Shown: positions 1 through 12,316 of the stretch, piece by piece
How the letters are laid out: every line of letters begins with the position of its first letter
Numbering within the stretch: position 1 is the first letter of the stretch
Assembly: GCA_026168455.1 (NCBI GenBank)
Contig: CM047427.1
Span: 57,799,249-57,863,248, forward strand
From: Theocolax elegans
Taxonomy: Eukaryota > Arthropoda > Insecta > Hymenoptera > Cerocephalidae
Reading direction: 5' to 3'
Length of the DNA stretch: 64,000 nt
Program-made: the position numbers and the translations under genes
Notes under the pieces: model-generated
Databases searched by the model: none
Seen by the model: the letters and a program-made list of their open reading frames with translations, nothing else
Told to the model about the DNA's origin: nothing

Positions 1-2129
1 GCTTTATAATTGCTCTGGCTTCTGGGTTGCTGCTGATTTTGGCTCCTTGTCGAGTCGGACCTTTGCGGAGTTGCTGCTGCTTTTTGCCACTGCCTTTGGC
101 TGGTATTGGCCACTACCTTGTTCCACGGCTGCTTTGGCTGTGTGCTGCTGCTGCTGCTTACTCTAGGGGAATCGCGTTTTGCTACTTCTTCGTATTTAGG
201 GGAGTTCGACGCTGCCCTTCTTGGTTGGGGGCTGCTGGGCTTATTGTATCGCTGCTCTTGCTTGTATTTGGGGTTGGGTGTGTGCTCTTTGGGGGTCTGG
301 GGAGGGTATGAGGATTTGGGGTTGCTCAAGCTGCTTACTGCTGCTAGGCTGCGCGGTTTTTGCTGCTTCGGGTCGATGTAACCATACTTTGCTAAGCCAT
401 AACCTTGCAATGTTGGTGGTGGTTTGTATGTTTCGTCGAGTAACCGCCTAGCTTCTTCCTTTTTGCTTAGCTTTTGTAGCTGCGCAAAATTATCAAATTG
501 GCTTCTTTCTAACTTGCATCTGTAGCTAGGATGCAAATTTCGAAATGCTCTGTCCAATTGATTTGCTAGCGGAAGCGGGGGTTTAATTTGATCCAATATC
601 CCTCGTAATTTTGATAGATACGTCGAGATGTCTTCATTTGGGCCTTACGTGCGATTTTCTACTATTTGCCGTAAGTTGCTCTGGATTTCCTCCGATCCAT
701 ATTGCAGTCGCACTGCGTCGACAAAGTCAATGAAATTTCGCCAGCTGCTCTTTTCTCTCTTGAACCAATCCCATGCTTCATCGTCGAGCACGGATGGGAG
801 AGCTTTAATTATGTCGTCCATCGAGAGATTATATGTCTCCTTGCATTCTTGGAGATTACTTAGGAATGTTTTGGGATCGCTTTTCCTTGTCCCTTTCAAC
901 TGGATATGATATCTAGAGAAAATTTCTACCGTTCTTTTTTCTCTAGTGAAAAGCGAGTCCTCTAAGTTGCTGCAATTGGAATAACAATTCCTAAAAGATG
1001 GCATCGACGTATTTGTTTGCTGCTGCTGCTGCTGCTGGGGATATTGCTGCTGGGGATATTGCTGCTGGGGATATTGCTGCTGCTGGGGAGGAGGGATGCT
1101 AAATGTCGTATTTCTTTCAGGGCTTAAATTCTGGATTTGAGGCTCGTCGGATATGCTGCTCTGGTGTTCTTGTTCTCGTCGTTGCTGCTGCTCTGCTAAC
1201 TCGTCTTCCCATTGTACGCTGGGAAGATTTCTTCTGCTGATGCTTGTGCGTGTGCTGATTCTCGGGTCGTTAGGGTTCATTTGGTTATGCTCATTGATTC
1301 TTCGCTCTGCTGCTGTTTGTTGCACTGCTCTAAATGTTGAGGGTTATATGCTGCTTGTCGTTCTTGGCTGCAAGTTTGTATAAACGTGTGTGCTTTGTGT
1401 TGCTGCGGGAGTTGTGTTTGGTACGAAGGGGTTATTTGATAAATTTTCATTTGCCGGGATGGTTGGAGCAAGCGTAATAATTGGGTAATATGACGTTGAG
1501 TTTATTCCCAATAACGATACTGTTGTGCTTGGCGATGTATATAATATTTCTGGAATGATTGATTCCAATAAATATCTTTGCTGCTCTTGCTCACTTGGCG
1601 ACGGCGTTCTTAACTGCCTGCACGTTGATTGTGCTTGCGGACGATACGCTGGATGTAGCAATCTTTCATTTATTGCCTCATTGCATTCAGTTGGCTCCTC
1701 CATTGTCAGTGGATCCTGGTACCGTCCTTGCGATTGTCCGGTTCGCAGTTCCACGTATAGCATCCGACCAGATGTAATATTTTGCGCTCTTGCTGCTCGG
1801 GGAGGGGGAGGGAAATTCGTGTTTTCGGCTTGTGTTAGGGAGAGATCCAGAAGAGATTCTTCTTCTATTGGGCTAAATTCTTCCAAGTGTCGTCCATCTT
1901 CTTCTGGTCTCCATTCTGCTGCTGAGGGGCCATAATTTCTAATTAATTCGTATCGCGCTACGCGATCACGAATTGTGCGTATGTCATCGTCGATGTTCAG
2001 ATCAAGCTGATTACAGTAAATTGTAATTTTCCCATCGGCGGTATTATTTATTGTGTGCCTAATTATTGCTGCACCTTGTGCTACATTATCGATATTTATT
2101 TTACTACCTAATTTGTAGTTAGCTGCCAT
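1..2129 (-). pseudogene. gag: Ty3/gypsy-type Gag with two in-frame stop codons, cut by window edge
   Basis: Structural Gag protein of an LTR retrotransposon, which would assemble the particle and bind the element RNA. One reading frame runs from an ATG at 2127-2129 (MAANYKLG...) leftwards to base 1, interrupted only by TAA at 1344-1346 and TAA at 645-647; the frame is the same on both sides of each stop. A region rich in CAG/CTG triplets encodes Gln runs at about 1015-1085. The stretch at about 910-500 looks like the retrotransposon Gag core (FSRYHIQLKG, then DEAWDWFKRE and LRGILDQIKP after the second stop). The remaining C-terminal part is Ser/Gln/Pro/Lys rich and no CCHC knuckle is reached. 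Protease and pol must lie left of the window. A TTG 63 bases upstream is also open but the ATG is the better start. Either a young inactive copy or one dependent on stop suppression; decay is simpler. Confidence 0.8.
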
Positions 2130-4396
2130 TTTTAATTTTAACTTAATTATTCTATCAATAATTAAGAAGGGGAGGGTATAAGTTCGGCGCAATAAATCTG
2201 CAGCTCAATACTTATCGCAATTAAACTAACAGCCCAACGTTAAAAATTAAAAATTAAAGCTGAAGTTTCTTATAGCTGGCTATCGGCTTATATATTATTC
2301 AGGGGAGAAACAATCCAAAATAAGGTAAATCAGGCAAGGGTAATAACAATATATCGGGTTTTTAGGTTTTTGGCTGCTAATAGGAAAATGCGTAAAAATT
2401 ATATAAAGTTTGCTGCGAAATGAGGTTACTAAGTGCAATTAGTTGAAAAGCAAATGAAAAGAAGAAAAGAAAAAAAATTTAATTGATGTTTTATGCTAAC
2501 TTGCTAAATTGTTATTTTGTTAAAAGCAAAATTAAAGTTTTATTACTGTTAATTATTTGGCTGCTAGCAGGGAAAATTAGAAAACAAAAACAGAAAAATA
2601 ATGTTTTTAATTTGCACGAAAAAATAAAAAAAAATTTATTTATTATGTATTGTTTAAATACAGGTTTGCAAAATTATTAATCAATTAAATTGCAGCTTCT
2701 GCCAAAAAAAAGAAATGAAAATATTAATGTATCTTTTTCACTGTATTTTTTTTTTATATATAAGGGCTAACTTATATTAAGCAACAAAAAAAAATATTAA
2801 TTTTCACAATGCAAAAAATAAAATAATGGCTTATAATAATATATGGTATGGCTGTGATGAGAGTTTTAATTTAATTTCGCAGTTCATTTACATTATATAT
2901 ATACATCCTAGTAATCTTAACTAAAAACCAGAATTTACATGTAAGTATATTTCACGACTCATAAAAAACGCTCTTGTGTCAGCAATCTCCCTGCAAATAT
3001 CTTTTCAGCAAGTGTTTGAACATGGCTATTGAAGGGCTGTTTCTAATCTCCAAAGGTAGATTATTCCAGTACGACATTGCTGACACATGGAACGAAGATT
3101 TATAGGAGTCTCTGGTCGCTAACGGTAAATTAAAAACTATATCAGCTCTCCTAGACCTACGATTATCATCACTCACAAATCTCAGATCATCATAAAGATA
3201 ATTTGGCCTGTGCGATAGTAGCAATTTGTACATAAAGATACCGAGAAAGTAAGAACGTCTATCCTTTATAGAAAGCCAACCAAGACGTTCATAAAAGGGT
3301 TTCAAGGCCACGTCTCTCTTCAGATGAAAAATAAAACGGATCACCGTGTTACAAAGCCTATGAAGTTTGATTTCTAAGTAAGAAGGAAGATCGTTCATTA
3401 TGAGACACCCATAATCGAAGTGAGGTATAATTAGAGAACTTGCTAGTAGTGATCGCGCTTTTACCGGTAATCTGTAGCCTCTATAGCGAAGACGATGAAG
3501 CAAACCATGGATAGTAGAGGAAGTTCGTGCAATTTGGGCATTCCATGAGAGGTCATGAGTGAGAACAATTCCAAGACTTTTTACTGAATCGGATAACGAA
3601 ACCTGGTTATCACCAACTTGGATGGGAACAAAGTCTTGACCCCGTAGACGCATTGAGACCTGTGTAGAAGCGAAAAGTATTGCTTTTGTTTTGGCCACAT
3701 TCAGGTTCAAACCATTTTGAGTAACCCAAGCCACTATCGATTTATATCTTCATTTAGTTTAATAATTGTTTCATTTATATCAGCTGGTTTACATTTTATG
3801 TATATTTTCAAATCGTCAGCAAATAACATAGGTCTACAAAACTTAACAACTTTGACCAGATGGTTAGGGGGGGGGGAAGCGAAACAAAATGTTAAATTGC
3901 GTGTTATAAAATAATATGCAGTATTATAAAATTAAAAGATATAAGAACTATTGTGCACAAATAAAGGAAAAAATTTTTATCCAAAATATATATCAAAGAA
4001 AAAAAAACAAGTTATAATGCATAAGAAATATTGTTTAAGAGAAAACAAAAAATGAAATTTAATAATTATAAAATTTAGCACCACGTGTAAATTTTATTCA
4101 AGATGGCCGAAAATATGGCCACGCGTCTTCTTCCTCCTTCCCGTCTGTGTGCTTCACGCGGGGGGAGGGAAAATGGCTACGGCTTATCTACTAATAAATT
4201 ATTGAATTACGTCACGCTTGACGTGTACAAATTTATGTATTTTAATTAAAGTTAAGAAGAAAACTGCTGCTGCTAATTATTTTTATTTTTGCTGCAAGGA
4301 AAAGGTTTACTAATAATCCCGTATGTTCAACATCGGGTCATTAACGCTTACGACGCCATTTTAATGTTAACAAAAAAAAAATGCCAATGCCGAAAA
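2130..4396 (-). other. Long leader of the LTR element, interrupted by a LINE
   Basis: Sequence between the primer-binding site and the Gag ATG of the minus-strand LTR element. After removing the LINE at 2890-3868 it is about 1.3 kb, AT-rich, with A-tracts and no open frame of interest. It holds a G-run at about 3870-3880, which marks the junction with the truncated LINE. Apart from the LINE I see no gene in it. Confidence 0.55.
2890..3868 (-). mobile_element. 5'-truncated non-LTR retrotransposon (CR1/L2-like), reverse transcriptase C-terminal part
   Basis: Only the C-terminal third of a LINE reverse transcriptase remains. Reading the minus strand from about 3868, the catalytic box FADDLKIYI is visible near 3805-3780, then a one-base frameshift at about 3738-3745 (where one frame meets TAG), then an open frame 3734-2979 with the usual post-RT text (thumb LGIVLTHDLSW; end YWNNLPLEIRNSPS). 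The style of the last 100 residues fits the CR1/L2/Daphne group of LINEs rather than RTE or R2. The 5' end is cut at a G-run and the 3' end is near a TA-rich tract at 2890-2910. It lies in the leader of the LTR element, so it is younger than that element or inserted into an ancestor. Clade assignment is by eye. Confidence 0.75.
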
Positions 4397-4413
4397 GCCA
4401 CTTTGGGCGCCAA
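4397..4413 (-). promoter_or_regulatory. tRNA primer-binding site of the minus-strand LTR element
   Basis: Directly inside the LTR end, the minus strand reads TTGGCGCCCAAAGTGGC. A TGGCGCC start immediately after the LTR CA is the usual form of a primer-binding site in many Ty3/gypsy elements, and it fixes the LTR boundary at 4414. Confidence 0.7.
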
Positions 4414-5076
4414 TGTAACGGTCACGTTGGGGATTAGGGCGTGGCGTCAAAGGCGAAATAACGATTTAAATAATAATATAATATTAATTTATTATAAAAA
4501 CTAAAATAAGGTTTGGGCGCCAGCCGCGTACGATCGCGGCGAATTTATCTAAATAGGCTCGGCTGCGCGCGAGCTGCTGCTGCTACTTGCTGCGCGAGGG
4601 GAGGGGAGGGGAGAAAAGAGGGGTTCGCTCGCTTATTACCTTGACAGGTATTACGTACCTTGTCACATGGGATAGAGCTCTCAAACAAATGCGAATATTC
4701 TATATTATTATGTATATTTTATGTATTGGGGCCAGTCGTCGTTATATTAAAAATAATGTTAATTTATTTAAAAGCAGCTAAAAGTTATACACCATACAGC
4801 GCGTATACATACTCAGATTTCCAGCCAAGCAGCTAGTCAAGGAGATTATACACCTATACCCCGTACCAATAGCACCGGCTATTTGGATATTTATTAAGTA
4901 AGCAAGCGTAATTACCCCCACCAACTTTAGCATTATATAAGCATAGGAAATTTTAAGCAAAATAGTAATTAGCAGCATTTGTTATTTTTTTTTAGCTTAG
5001 CATTACTGTTAGCATTTTATTGAAATTACGACTTCCCCGTAATTTCGGTTTGGTGGGGGGGGGGGGAGTTGTGACA
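4414..5076 (-). repeat. LTR (5' LTR of the minus-strand element)
   Basis: About 663 bp bounded by TG...CA: on the plus strand it begins TGTAACGG and ends GTTGTGACA, next to a G12 run at 5055-5066. The inner end touches the primer-binding site at 4397-4413. The partner LTR is outside the window, so the outer boundary rests on the TG/CA ends alone. Confidence 0.6.
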
Positions 5077-6205
5077 ATGTGCTTTGCACATGTCAAGTAA
5101 CGAGCTATCGAACCCACAACGAACACCTACCTACCCATATATAATTCCTTACACCTACCTACCCGCACAGTAAATAAGCCCAGCCTACCCACCAAGACTA
5201 AAAACCCAGTTCCAACCCATGCCGCACGCACGAGCGCCGGTGAGAGGTAGCACGATGATCCCTAACGTCAACCACTATGCAGCTGTAAGGGATTGAGCTA
5301 AGGAATAAAGGCACACAGTGGGTGAGGATGCCCAGCGGTCGCGCGAGATCAGCTAAGCCACCTCAATACGCGCGATCGCGGTCCGTGCGACCGACGCACG
5401 ATCGCGCCGCACTCGGCCGCCGAAAACGAGCTACGCGCATGCGCGCAGGCCGAACCACGGCTCTCGCGAGCTACGTGAGCCAGAGCTCTACGGACGACAA
5501 CGAGACAGTAGCGTGCGAGTATAGCGAGTACGAGTGAGTCAAGCGAAAGAGAAAGAGAGAGAGAGAGAGAGTAGCAGCTTCCCGACCAAGTGTCCCGGAG
5601 TCCTGTAAAGGTTGGTGAAAATACCTCTCTCTGCTGACGGTACCGCCGAGTACCATATAAAGTGCGTGCGAGCATCCTGGTAATTCCCGTCCCTCCCCCC
5701 CCCCTTCCTTCCCTACAGCATATAGCGATTGTGACGTGGTGGATCTGTATGAGTACAGATCCCCGTCACTTAGGGCTCTGTAGTACCGACGCGGTCAGCG
5801 CAAGAATCGGCACTTGGCATATGACGCGCGTATCGGTAGGCAGAAGACGTGGAAAAGTACAGCTACGACCAATTGCGGGCGTAGCGTAGTGGTAGCGTGA
5901 ATGCCTTCGGATCCGAAGGGGCTCGGGTTCAAGACCTGACGCCCGTTTCTTTTTTTTAATTTGTAGCAAATGAGTCTCATTGTTACACGATAAATTCGAA
6001 ACCCGGCCACGTAGCGGCCAGCGGTTGGAAAGCAGTAGCATAGTTCGGCTACTATCACCCGCGTACTATCGGTATTCGTCGCGTATTAACGCGGCTGACG
6101 CCCACCCACTAATTATCATTTTTATTAATAAATACATATTTTATCTATAGTACTTGCTGACCCTCACTAACCTGCACCCTGATCCCCAGTGCAGCGTTAC
6201 ACTAT
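5077..6205. other. GC-rich block, possible LTR or promoter-like sequence of another element
   Basis: GC content rises sharply compared with both flanks. It holds a GA-repeat (about 5548-5572), a TATA-like CATATAAAG near 5656, a C-run near 5692-5704, an AATAAA near 6127 and a tRNA-like sequence at 5875-5946. The order TATA, then AATAAA, then an end at GTTACA (about 6200) would suit a solo LTR, but no matching partner or target duplication is visible. No credible protein frame. Confidence 0.3.
5875..5946 (+). tRNA. tRNA-like sequence with intact A and B boxes (tRNA relic or SINE head)
   Basis: 72 bases with acceptor halves GCGGGCG and CGCCCGT, an A box TAGCGTAGTGG and a perfect B box GGTTCAAGACC, and a T-run terminator directly after (TTTCTTTTTTTT). 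The D stem pairs with two wobbles and the T stem pairs. The anticodon arm is odd: a 16-base perfect palindrome around GGATCC gives a 6- or 8-base loop rather than 7, so no anticodon can be named. More likely a tRNA-derived SINE head or a tRNA pseudogene than a working tRNA. Confidence 0.45.
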
Positions 6206-6685
6206 ATATTACAAAATCTCATCACGTCCAAAAAAAAACATCGAATTAAATTTTATTCCATCAAAGTACATACATCCATCAGCTTATAACATTACAACAG
6301 CTAATTCTCAATACATCAATTCACATACTCCACTTAACCCATTAACGCCGAAAAAGCCACAAATCTGAACTTTACTTTGCGTTTATTTTTGAAGTACTTA
6401 AACATCAAAAATATGTCTAAAAAAGACTTACTTTATATTGTTGAGATCGCTCTACAAGATTCTAAAGTCAAAATGATGATTAGATTTCAAGAAAAAAAAA
6501 TATGGCGACATTTTTTCGAAAAAAGCACTGAAAAATTTGTCGAGAAAAATTTGAAAATAAAATTTTGTATCAAAATAACATATGTTTATTCAACATAAAT
6601 AAGCACAAGTTTGCACAAACATTTCAAACTTTAGAAATATGACCTATAAAAATAAAAAATTCCAAAATGGACCTCTTAAAAAGGC

Positions 6686-6963
6686 GACGAAGTAGAAAAT
6701 TTTTTTTTAACTTCAGAAGCGTTTTTTTTTAAAAACTAAAGACGTTTCGCAAATAATTTCTAGGAACAAAAAAGTCTTGAAATTGGCAAGGAAGTACTCT
6801 CATATTTTTTTTAGATTTTTTTGAGTTTTCAATTTTCGACTTTGGAAATTCCGCAAAATCCAATTTTGCAAAAATATCTCTGGAAATTCTGAAAATATTT
6901 GATCGTGTACCTTGACTAATTTTAAGACTTTTATGTTCTTCGAAATTTTTCACTAAAATCTTT
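6686..6963. repeat. Left inner inverted repeat of the piggyBac element
   Basis: About 278 bp that is the reverse complement, with scattered mismatches, of 11312-11577; matching landmarks are TTTCTAGGAACAAAAAAG here and CATTTTTGTTCCTAGAAA on the right. The tandem duplication breakpoint (6874) lies inside this repeat, so a partial copy of it recurs at 9096. Confidence 0.8.
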
Positions 6964-7379
6964 TGTTTATGAGAAAAAAATTATTGAATTCTTTAGCGAA
7001 TTAAAAATCAAGTATTTTATTGTTTTTCGGTATGAAGACATAAACATTGAGTTAGTACGTTACGTACATGAAAAAATTCTTTTTTTTACATAATTACCAA
7101 AGTGCACAATACTTTTTGGCGAACAAAGTTTTGTAGTAAAAATCTAAAAACTAATGTTTTCAATAAAATATCTATTTTTTATGCAATACATTTATTTCAG
7201 TTTTGTATCGGAAAAAAATTATTTCCTAAGGTTAGACTAAAATCATCTCTATCCTAAATTTATTTTCGTCACTTATTCGATTCACATCAAATTTGATATT
7301 TTGTATATCAACAGACATTTTTATCTGTAACTTTTTTTTCATCTGAAACTTTTACAGTTACACATTAGTAAATGCGAAA

Positions 7380-8949
7380 ATGCCGAAGCAAAAACGACAA
7401 GTTGAAATATCTCTAGTTGAATCTGATGAAGATAATTTACTTAAAGAATCTGATGACATGATTATGATCCCTAATCCTGATGATTCTGGCGATAATGATT
7501 CTGGTTCAGATAGTGAAAACTGTGATGAAATTCCTCGTATGTCTTATGAAAAAGTATACCGAGGTTATTCTGAGAATCTAACTAAATTGGAAGCAAATCA
7601 TTATTATGATTAGATTGATGGAGAAAGACGTTGTCAAGATCAACTTGAAAATGAAACACTGTTGTCTGATGATCAGATAAAAAAGATCTTGAAAAGTACA
7701 CCAGTTCAACTGTTTGAACTTTTTTTCGGATGAAATGAAAAGTCATATTATTGCAGCTACAAAGAAAATAATTTTGATCTTTGCCGATCTGAATTAGATA
7801 TCTTTATAGAGGTTGTAATTTTCTCATCGTTTAACAAAAGAAAATCACAACGTGATCTTTGGTCAACGGATCCTTTTTTGTCAGCTAATGTAGTTTTATT
7901 TGTAATGTCTCGTGACCAATTTCAGAGTATAAAAACACACATTAAATACTTAATAGCGGTAGACAATAATCCATACAATAAAAGATGTAGAGTACGCTGT
8001 CTAAGAAATTTGTTCCAAGAAGATATTCTTCAATTTGAATATTTCCAAACTGGCCTCTCCATAGATGAGATGATGATAAAATCATATGCTAAAACAAGTT
8101 TGAAGCAATTTATTAGAGGAAAACCAACAAGATTTAGATTAAAAATATGCGCACTGTGTACTAGTAGTGGTAGTCTGTTGGCTTGGGATTTATATTGTGG
8201 TAAAAATCAAATTGAAATAATGTACTGATGAAATGCGCGTTAGGTAGCAGAGTCGTAATGAAGTTACTTAAGGATTTCCTCCACGTTACAAGTCATCGAA
8301 AAATGAAACTGTATCATGTTTACTTTGACAACTATTTTACAAGTTTTGATTTGATTTTATACTTGCAACATATAGGATTACAAGCTACTGGTACTATCGG
8401 AAATGATAGAGTCAAAGTGAAAAACGATATTAGTAAAAAGGCAGAAAGAGAAACATGTGCATCTAAAAATGATTGAAATAGTGAACTAAATTACATCACG
8501 GTAACTCGAAGCCGGTGTCTATTGCATCTAGCTCCGCAGGTATAACTACATTTCACCGAATAAAGCGTTATAGTTCTAACGAGCATGCAAAGAAAGAAAT
8601 AGCATTTCCGAATGTTTTTCATATTTATAATAAATTTATAGGAAGAGTTGATACTCATGATGGTCACTGTAACAATTTATTGCCCAGTATTAGAAGTAAG
8701 AAATGTACATAGGTTTTATACGTTTAATTCAGGCATCTATCTATCACTAACTCGGTTGTTCTTTACAATACTGTGAAGACCGAGAATAAAAAAAGTTCGA
8801 AAAACTTGGCAGTAGCAATTGTGTTCCAAAAACGTGTTCAAAAACAAAAGAAATGTTCATCATGTTCTGTAAGAACATATAAATTTTGCGAAGTATGTCA
8901 AAAGTTTGAAAAACAAATTTTTAAATTAATAATAAAAACAACAAAATAA
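7380..8949 (+). pseudogene. piggyBac transposase, copy 1, with several breaks
   Basis: Cut-and-paste transposase of the DDE_Tnp_1_7 (piggyBac) family. It starts at ATG 7380 (MPKQKRQVE, then an acidic Asp/Ser-rich N-terminus). The catalytic landmarks are all readable in pieces: SIDEMM in 7878-8228, YFDNYFTS in 8228-8476 and GRVDTHDGH in 8515-8712. A Cys-rich end (CSSC...CEVC) precedes the stop at 8947-8949. Breaks include TAG at about 7611-7613, a frame change near 7725, TGA at 8226-8228 and 8474-8476, and TAG near 8710. The protein cannot be made as it stands. The downstream copy shares these lesions. Confidence 0.85.
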
Positions 8950-9597
8950 AAAAAAATAAGACAGTCTTGTCTATCTATCTCCACGTGGTGACTGTTGGTT
9001 AACGTCACAATGACGGCAGAATTTCGAACAAATACAATACAAAAAAGACTATAAGACCATTATTTATATATTTATTTTTTTCTGATGAACTATAAATATC
9101 TCTGGAAATTCTGAAAATATTTGATCGTGTACCTTGACTAATTTTAAGACTTTTATGTTCTTCGAAATTTTTCACTAAACTCTTTTGTTTATGAGAAAAA
9201 AATTATGAATTCTTTAGCGAATTAACAATCAAGTATTTTATTGTTTTTCGGTATGAAGACATAAACATTGAGTTAGTACGTTACGTACATGAAAAAATTC
9301 TTTTTTTTACATAATTACCAAAGTGCACAATACTTTTTGGCGAACAAAGTTTTGTAGTAAAATCTAAAAACTAATGTTTTCAATAAAATATCTATTTTTA
9401 TGCAATACATTTATTTCAGTTTTTGTATCGGAAAAAAATTATTTCCTAAGGTTAGATAAATCATCTCTATCCTAAATTTATTTTCGTCACTTATTCGATT
9501 CACATCAAATTTGATATTTTGTATATCAACAGACATTTTTATCTGTAACTTTTTTTTCATCTGAAACTTTTACAGTTACACATTAGTAAATGCGAAA

Positions 9598-11164
9598 ATG
9601 CCGAAGCAAAAACGACAAGTTGGAATATCTCTAGTTGAATTTGATGAAGATAATTTACTTAAAGTATCTAATGACATGATTATGATCCCTAATCCTGATG
9701 ATTCTGGCGATAATGATTCTGGTTCAGATAGTGAAAACTGATGAAATTCCTCGTATGTCTTATGAAAAAGTATACCGAGGTTATTCTGAGAATCTAACTA
9801 AATTGGAAGCAAATCATTATTATGATTAGATTGATGGAGAAAGACGTTGTCAAGATCAACTTGAAAATGAAACACTGTTGTCTGATGATCAGATAAAAAA
9901 GATCTTGAAAAGTACACCAGTTCAACTGTTTGAACTTTTTTTCGGATGAAATGAAAAGTCATATTATTGCAGCTACAAAGAAAATAATTTTGATCTTTGC
10001 CGATCTGAATTAGATATCTTTATAGAGGTTGTAATTTTCTCATCGTTTAACAAAAGAAAATCACAACGTGATCTTTGGTCAACGGATCCTTTTTTGTCAG
10101 CTAATGTAGTTTTATTTGTAATGTCTCGTGACCAATTTCAGAGTATAAAAACACACATTAAATACTTAATAGCGGTAGACAATAATCCATACAATAAAAG
10201 ATGTAGAGTACGCTGTCTAAGAAATTTGTTCCAAGAAGATATTCTTCAATTTGAATATTTCCAAACTGGCCTCTCCATAGATGAGATGATGATAAAATCA
10301 TATGCTAAAACAAGTTTGAAGCAATTTATTAGAGGAAAACCAACAAGATTTAGATTAAAAATATGCGCACTGTGTACTAGTAGTGGTAGTCTGTTGGCTT
10401 GGGATTTATATTGTGGTAAAAATCAAATTGAAATAATGTACTGATGAAATGCGCGTTAGGTAGCAGAGTCGTAATGAAGTTACTTAAGGATTTCCTCCAC
10501 GTTACAAGTCATCGAAAAATGAAACTGTATCATGTTTACTTTGACAACTATTTTACAAGTTTTGATTTGATTTTATACTTGCAACATATAGGATTACAAG
10601 CTACTGGTACTATCGGAAATGATAGAGTCAAAGTGAAAAACGATATTAGTAAAAAGGCAGAAAGAGAAACATGTGCATCTAAAAATGATTGAAATAGTGA
10701 ACTAAATTACATCACGGTAACTCGAAGCCGGTGTCTATTGCATCTAGCTCCGCAGGTATAACTACATTTCACCGAATAAGCGTTATAGTTCTAACGAGCA
10801 TGCAAAGAAAGAAATAGCATTTCCGAATGTTTTTCATATTTATAATAAATTTATAGGAAGAGTTGATACTCATGATGGTCACTGTAACAATTTATTGCCC
10901 AGTATTAGAAGTAAGAAATGTACATAGGTTTTATACGTTTAATTCAGGCATCTATCTATCACTAACTCGGTTGTTCTTTACAATACTGTGAAGACCGAGA
11001 ATAAAAAAAGTTCGAAAAACTTGGCAGTAGCAATTGTGTTCCAAAAACGTGTTCAAAAACAAAAGAAATGTTCATCATGTTCTGTAAGAACATATAAATT
11101 TTGCGAAGTATGTCAAAAGTTTGAAAAACAAATTTTTAAATTAATAATAAAAACAACAAAATAA
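9598..11164 (+). pseudogene. piggyBac transposase, copy 2, nearly identical to copy 1
   Basis: Same gene as the preceding copy, displaced by about 2216-2218 bp. The nonsense codons and frame changes of copy 1 are present here too, and the segments 10094-10444 and 10444-10692 encode exactly the same residues as their counterparts. Private differences are few: a 2-base loss near 9739 (GAAAACTGATG), a 1-base loss near 10778 (CCGAATAAGCG), and a handful of substitutions near the N-terminus. The duplication therefore happened after the gene had died, and recently. Confidence 0.85.
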
Positions 11165-11311
11165 AAAAAAATAAGACAGTCTTGTCTATCTATCTCCACG
11201 TGGTGACTGTTGGTTAACGTCACAATGACGGCAGAATTTCGAACAAATACAATACAAAAAAGACTATAAGACCATTATTTATATATTTATTTTTTTCTGA
11301 TGAACTATAAA

Positions 11312-11577
11312 TTTTAATGAAAAATTTCTAACAACAAAAGAGTCTTAAAATCAGTCAAAGTACACTATCAAATATTTTCAGAATTTTCAGAGACATTTTT
11401 GAAAAATTGGATTTTCCGGATTGTCCAAAAAGTCGAAAATGTCTCAAAAAAATCTAAAAAATTTTGAGAGTACTTTCTGGCCAATTCTAAGACATTTTTG
11501 TTCCTAGAAATTATTTGCGAAAGTCTTTAGTTTTCGAGAAAAAAGCTTCTGGAGTTAAAAAAGTTTTGTACTTCGTC
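11312..11577. repeat. Right inner inverted repeat of the piggyBac element
   Basis: Reverse-complement partner of 6686-6963, ending at GTACTTCGTC. Beyond it the two flanks no longer match. Confidence 0.8.
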
Positions 11578-12316
11578 AAATTTCTAATATTACAAATTTA
11601 TAAATTAACTACTATTATCTCCGCAATAATTGCCTAGCCCAAGGTTTCGTTACACGATTAATATTATCTCAAAGTATGATATAAATTTGTTCTATTCGTC
11701 CACGCAGTTGGTTCAAAAGGAGGCGTTTTTATCGATTTTTAGTGAACTAACCATTTAATTTATTTAATTGGCGACGTTTCGATGGAAGTCCTCCATCCTC
11801 ATCAGGCTATACCTTTATTGAAACAATCATTTGTTACACCAGCATTTTACAATTTTCTTATTTATATATCTAATATTTCTTATTTAGATATCTAAATATA
11901 ATTACTCACTATTTGGTCAAATTAATGCACATATGTGGCTTTTCTCATAATTTCCATAGTATGGAATCTTCATAAGTCAATAAATAAGTCAAGTGAATCT
12001 TTGCCGGCCCTGCTTAGATTCCAGGATTCAGGTTTTAAGGAATTTGAAATAAAGTATCACTATTTATAATAAAGACTAATTATATTAAGACTATGTACAA
12101 ATATACAAAAGAAATAAAGATATAATGCAAATGTTGTCAGCCCGCCTGGTCTTGGTCGGGTGAAGTAGTTAATTAGTCTGTAATCAAATCAAGACAAAAT
12201 ACTTAATTATTACGCGATCTACGAACTTTACAACGCTGTCTTACAACTAGTTTCCTAAACGGACGCAACTAACGGTTATCGTGTATGCTCGCACGGAAAT
12301 ACGATTCGGGCTAGCA
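11578..12316. other. Non-coding stretch with Penelope-type terminal debris
   Basis: AT-rich, no protein frame. Positions 11760-11820 closely resemble the ends of the Penelope-like pair at 45.2-47.6 kb and carry a hammerhead ribozyme core (see 11768-11812). The remainder (11820-12316) shows nothing I recognise. Confidence 0.4.
11768..11812 (-). ncRNA. Hammerhead ribozyme core, Penelope type
   Basis: On the minus strand: CTGATGA, a 6-bp stem II (GATGGA with TCCATC), GAAA, then CGTC. This is the conserved hammerhead core with a very short stem III (AC/GT) and cleavage expected after the C of GTC. The flank TATAGC before CTGATGA is shared with the copies at 45.3 and 47.5 kb. Confidence 0.7.

Larger units (their letters stand above)
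6338..11577 (+). mobile_element. Decayed piggyBac-type DNA transposon with internal tandem duplication
   Basis: The left end reads TTAA followed by CCCATTAACGCCG (TTAA at 6334-6337), the usual target and a piggyBac-like terminus. Inside are long inverted repeats (6686-6963 and 11312-11577) and two consecutive copies of a transposase region. No matching CCC/GGG terminus with TTAA is found at the right, so that end is truncated at about 11577. The duplicated unit is about 2.22 kb: 6874-9093 and 9096-11310. Confidence 0.8.

Noticed and set aside
1..480. Plus-strand Cys/Leu-rich frames
   Set aside because: They are the antisense of the Gln/Ser-rich tail of Gag.
5077..6205. A complete solo LTR
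   Set aside because: TATA and AATAAA are present but no partner, no 4-6-bp target duplication and no confident TG/CA pair; kept only as a GC-rich block.
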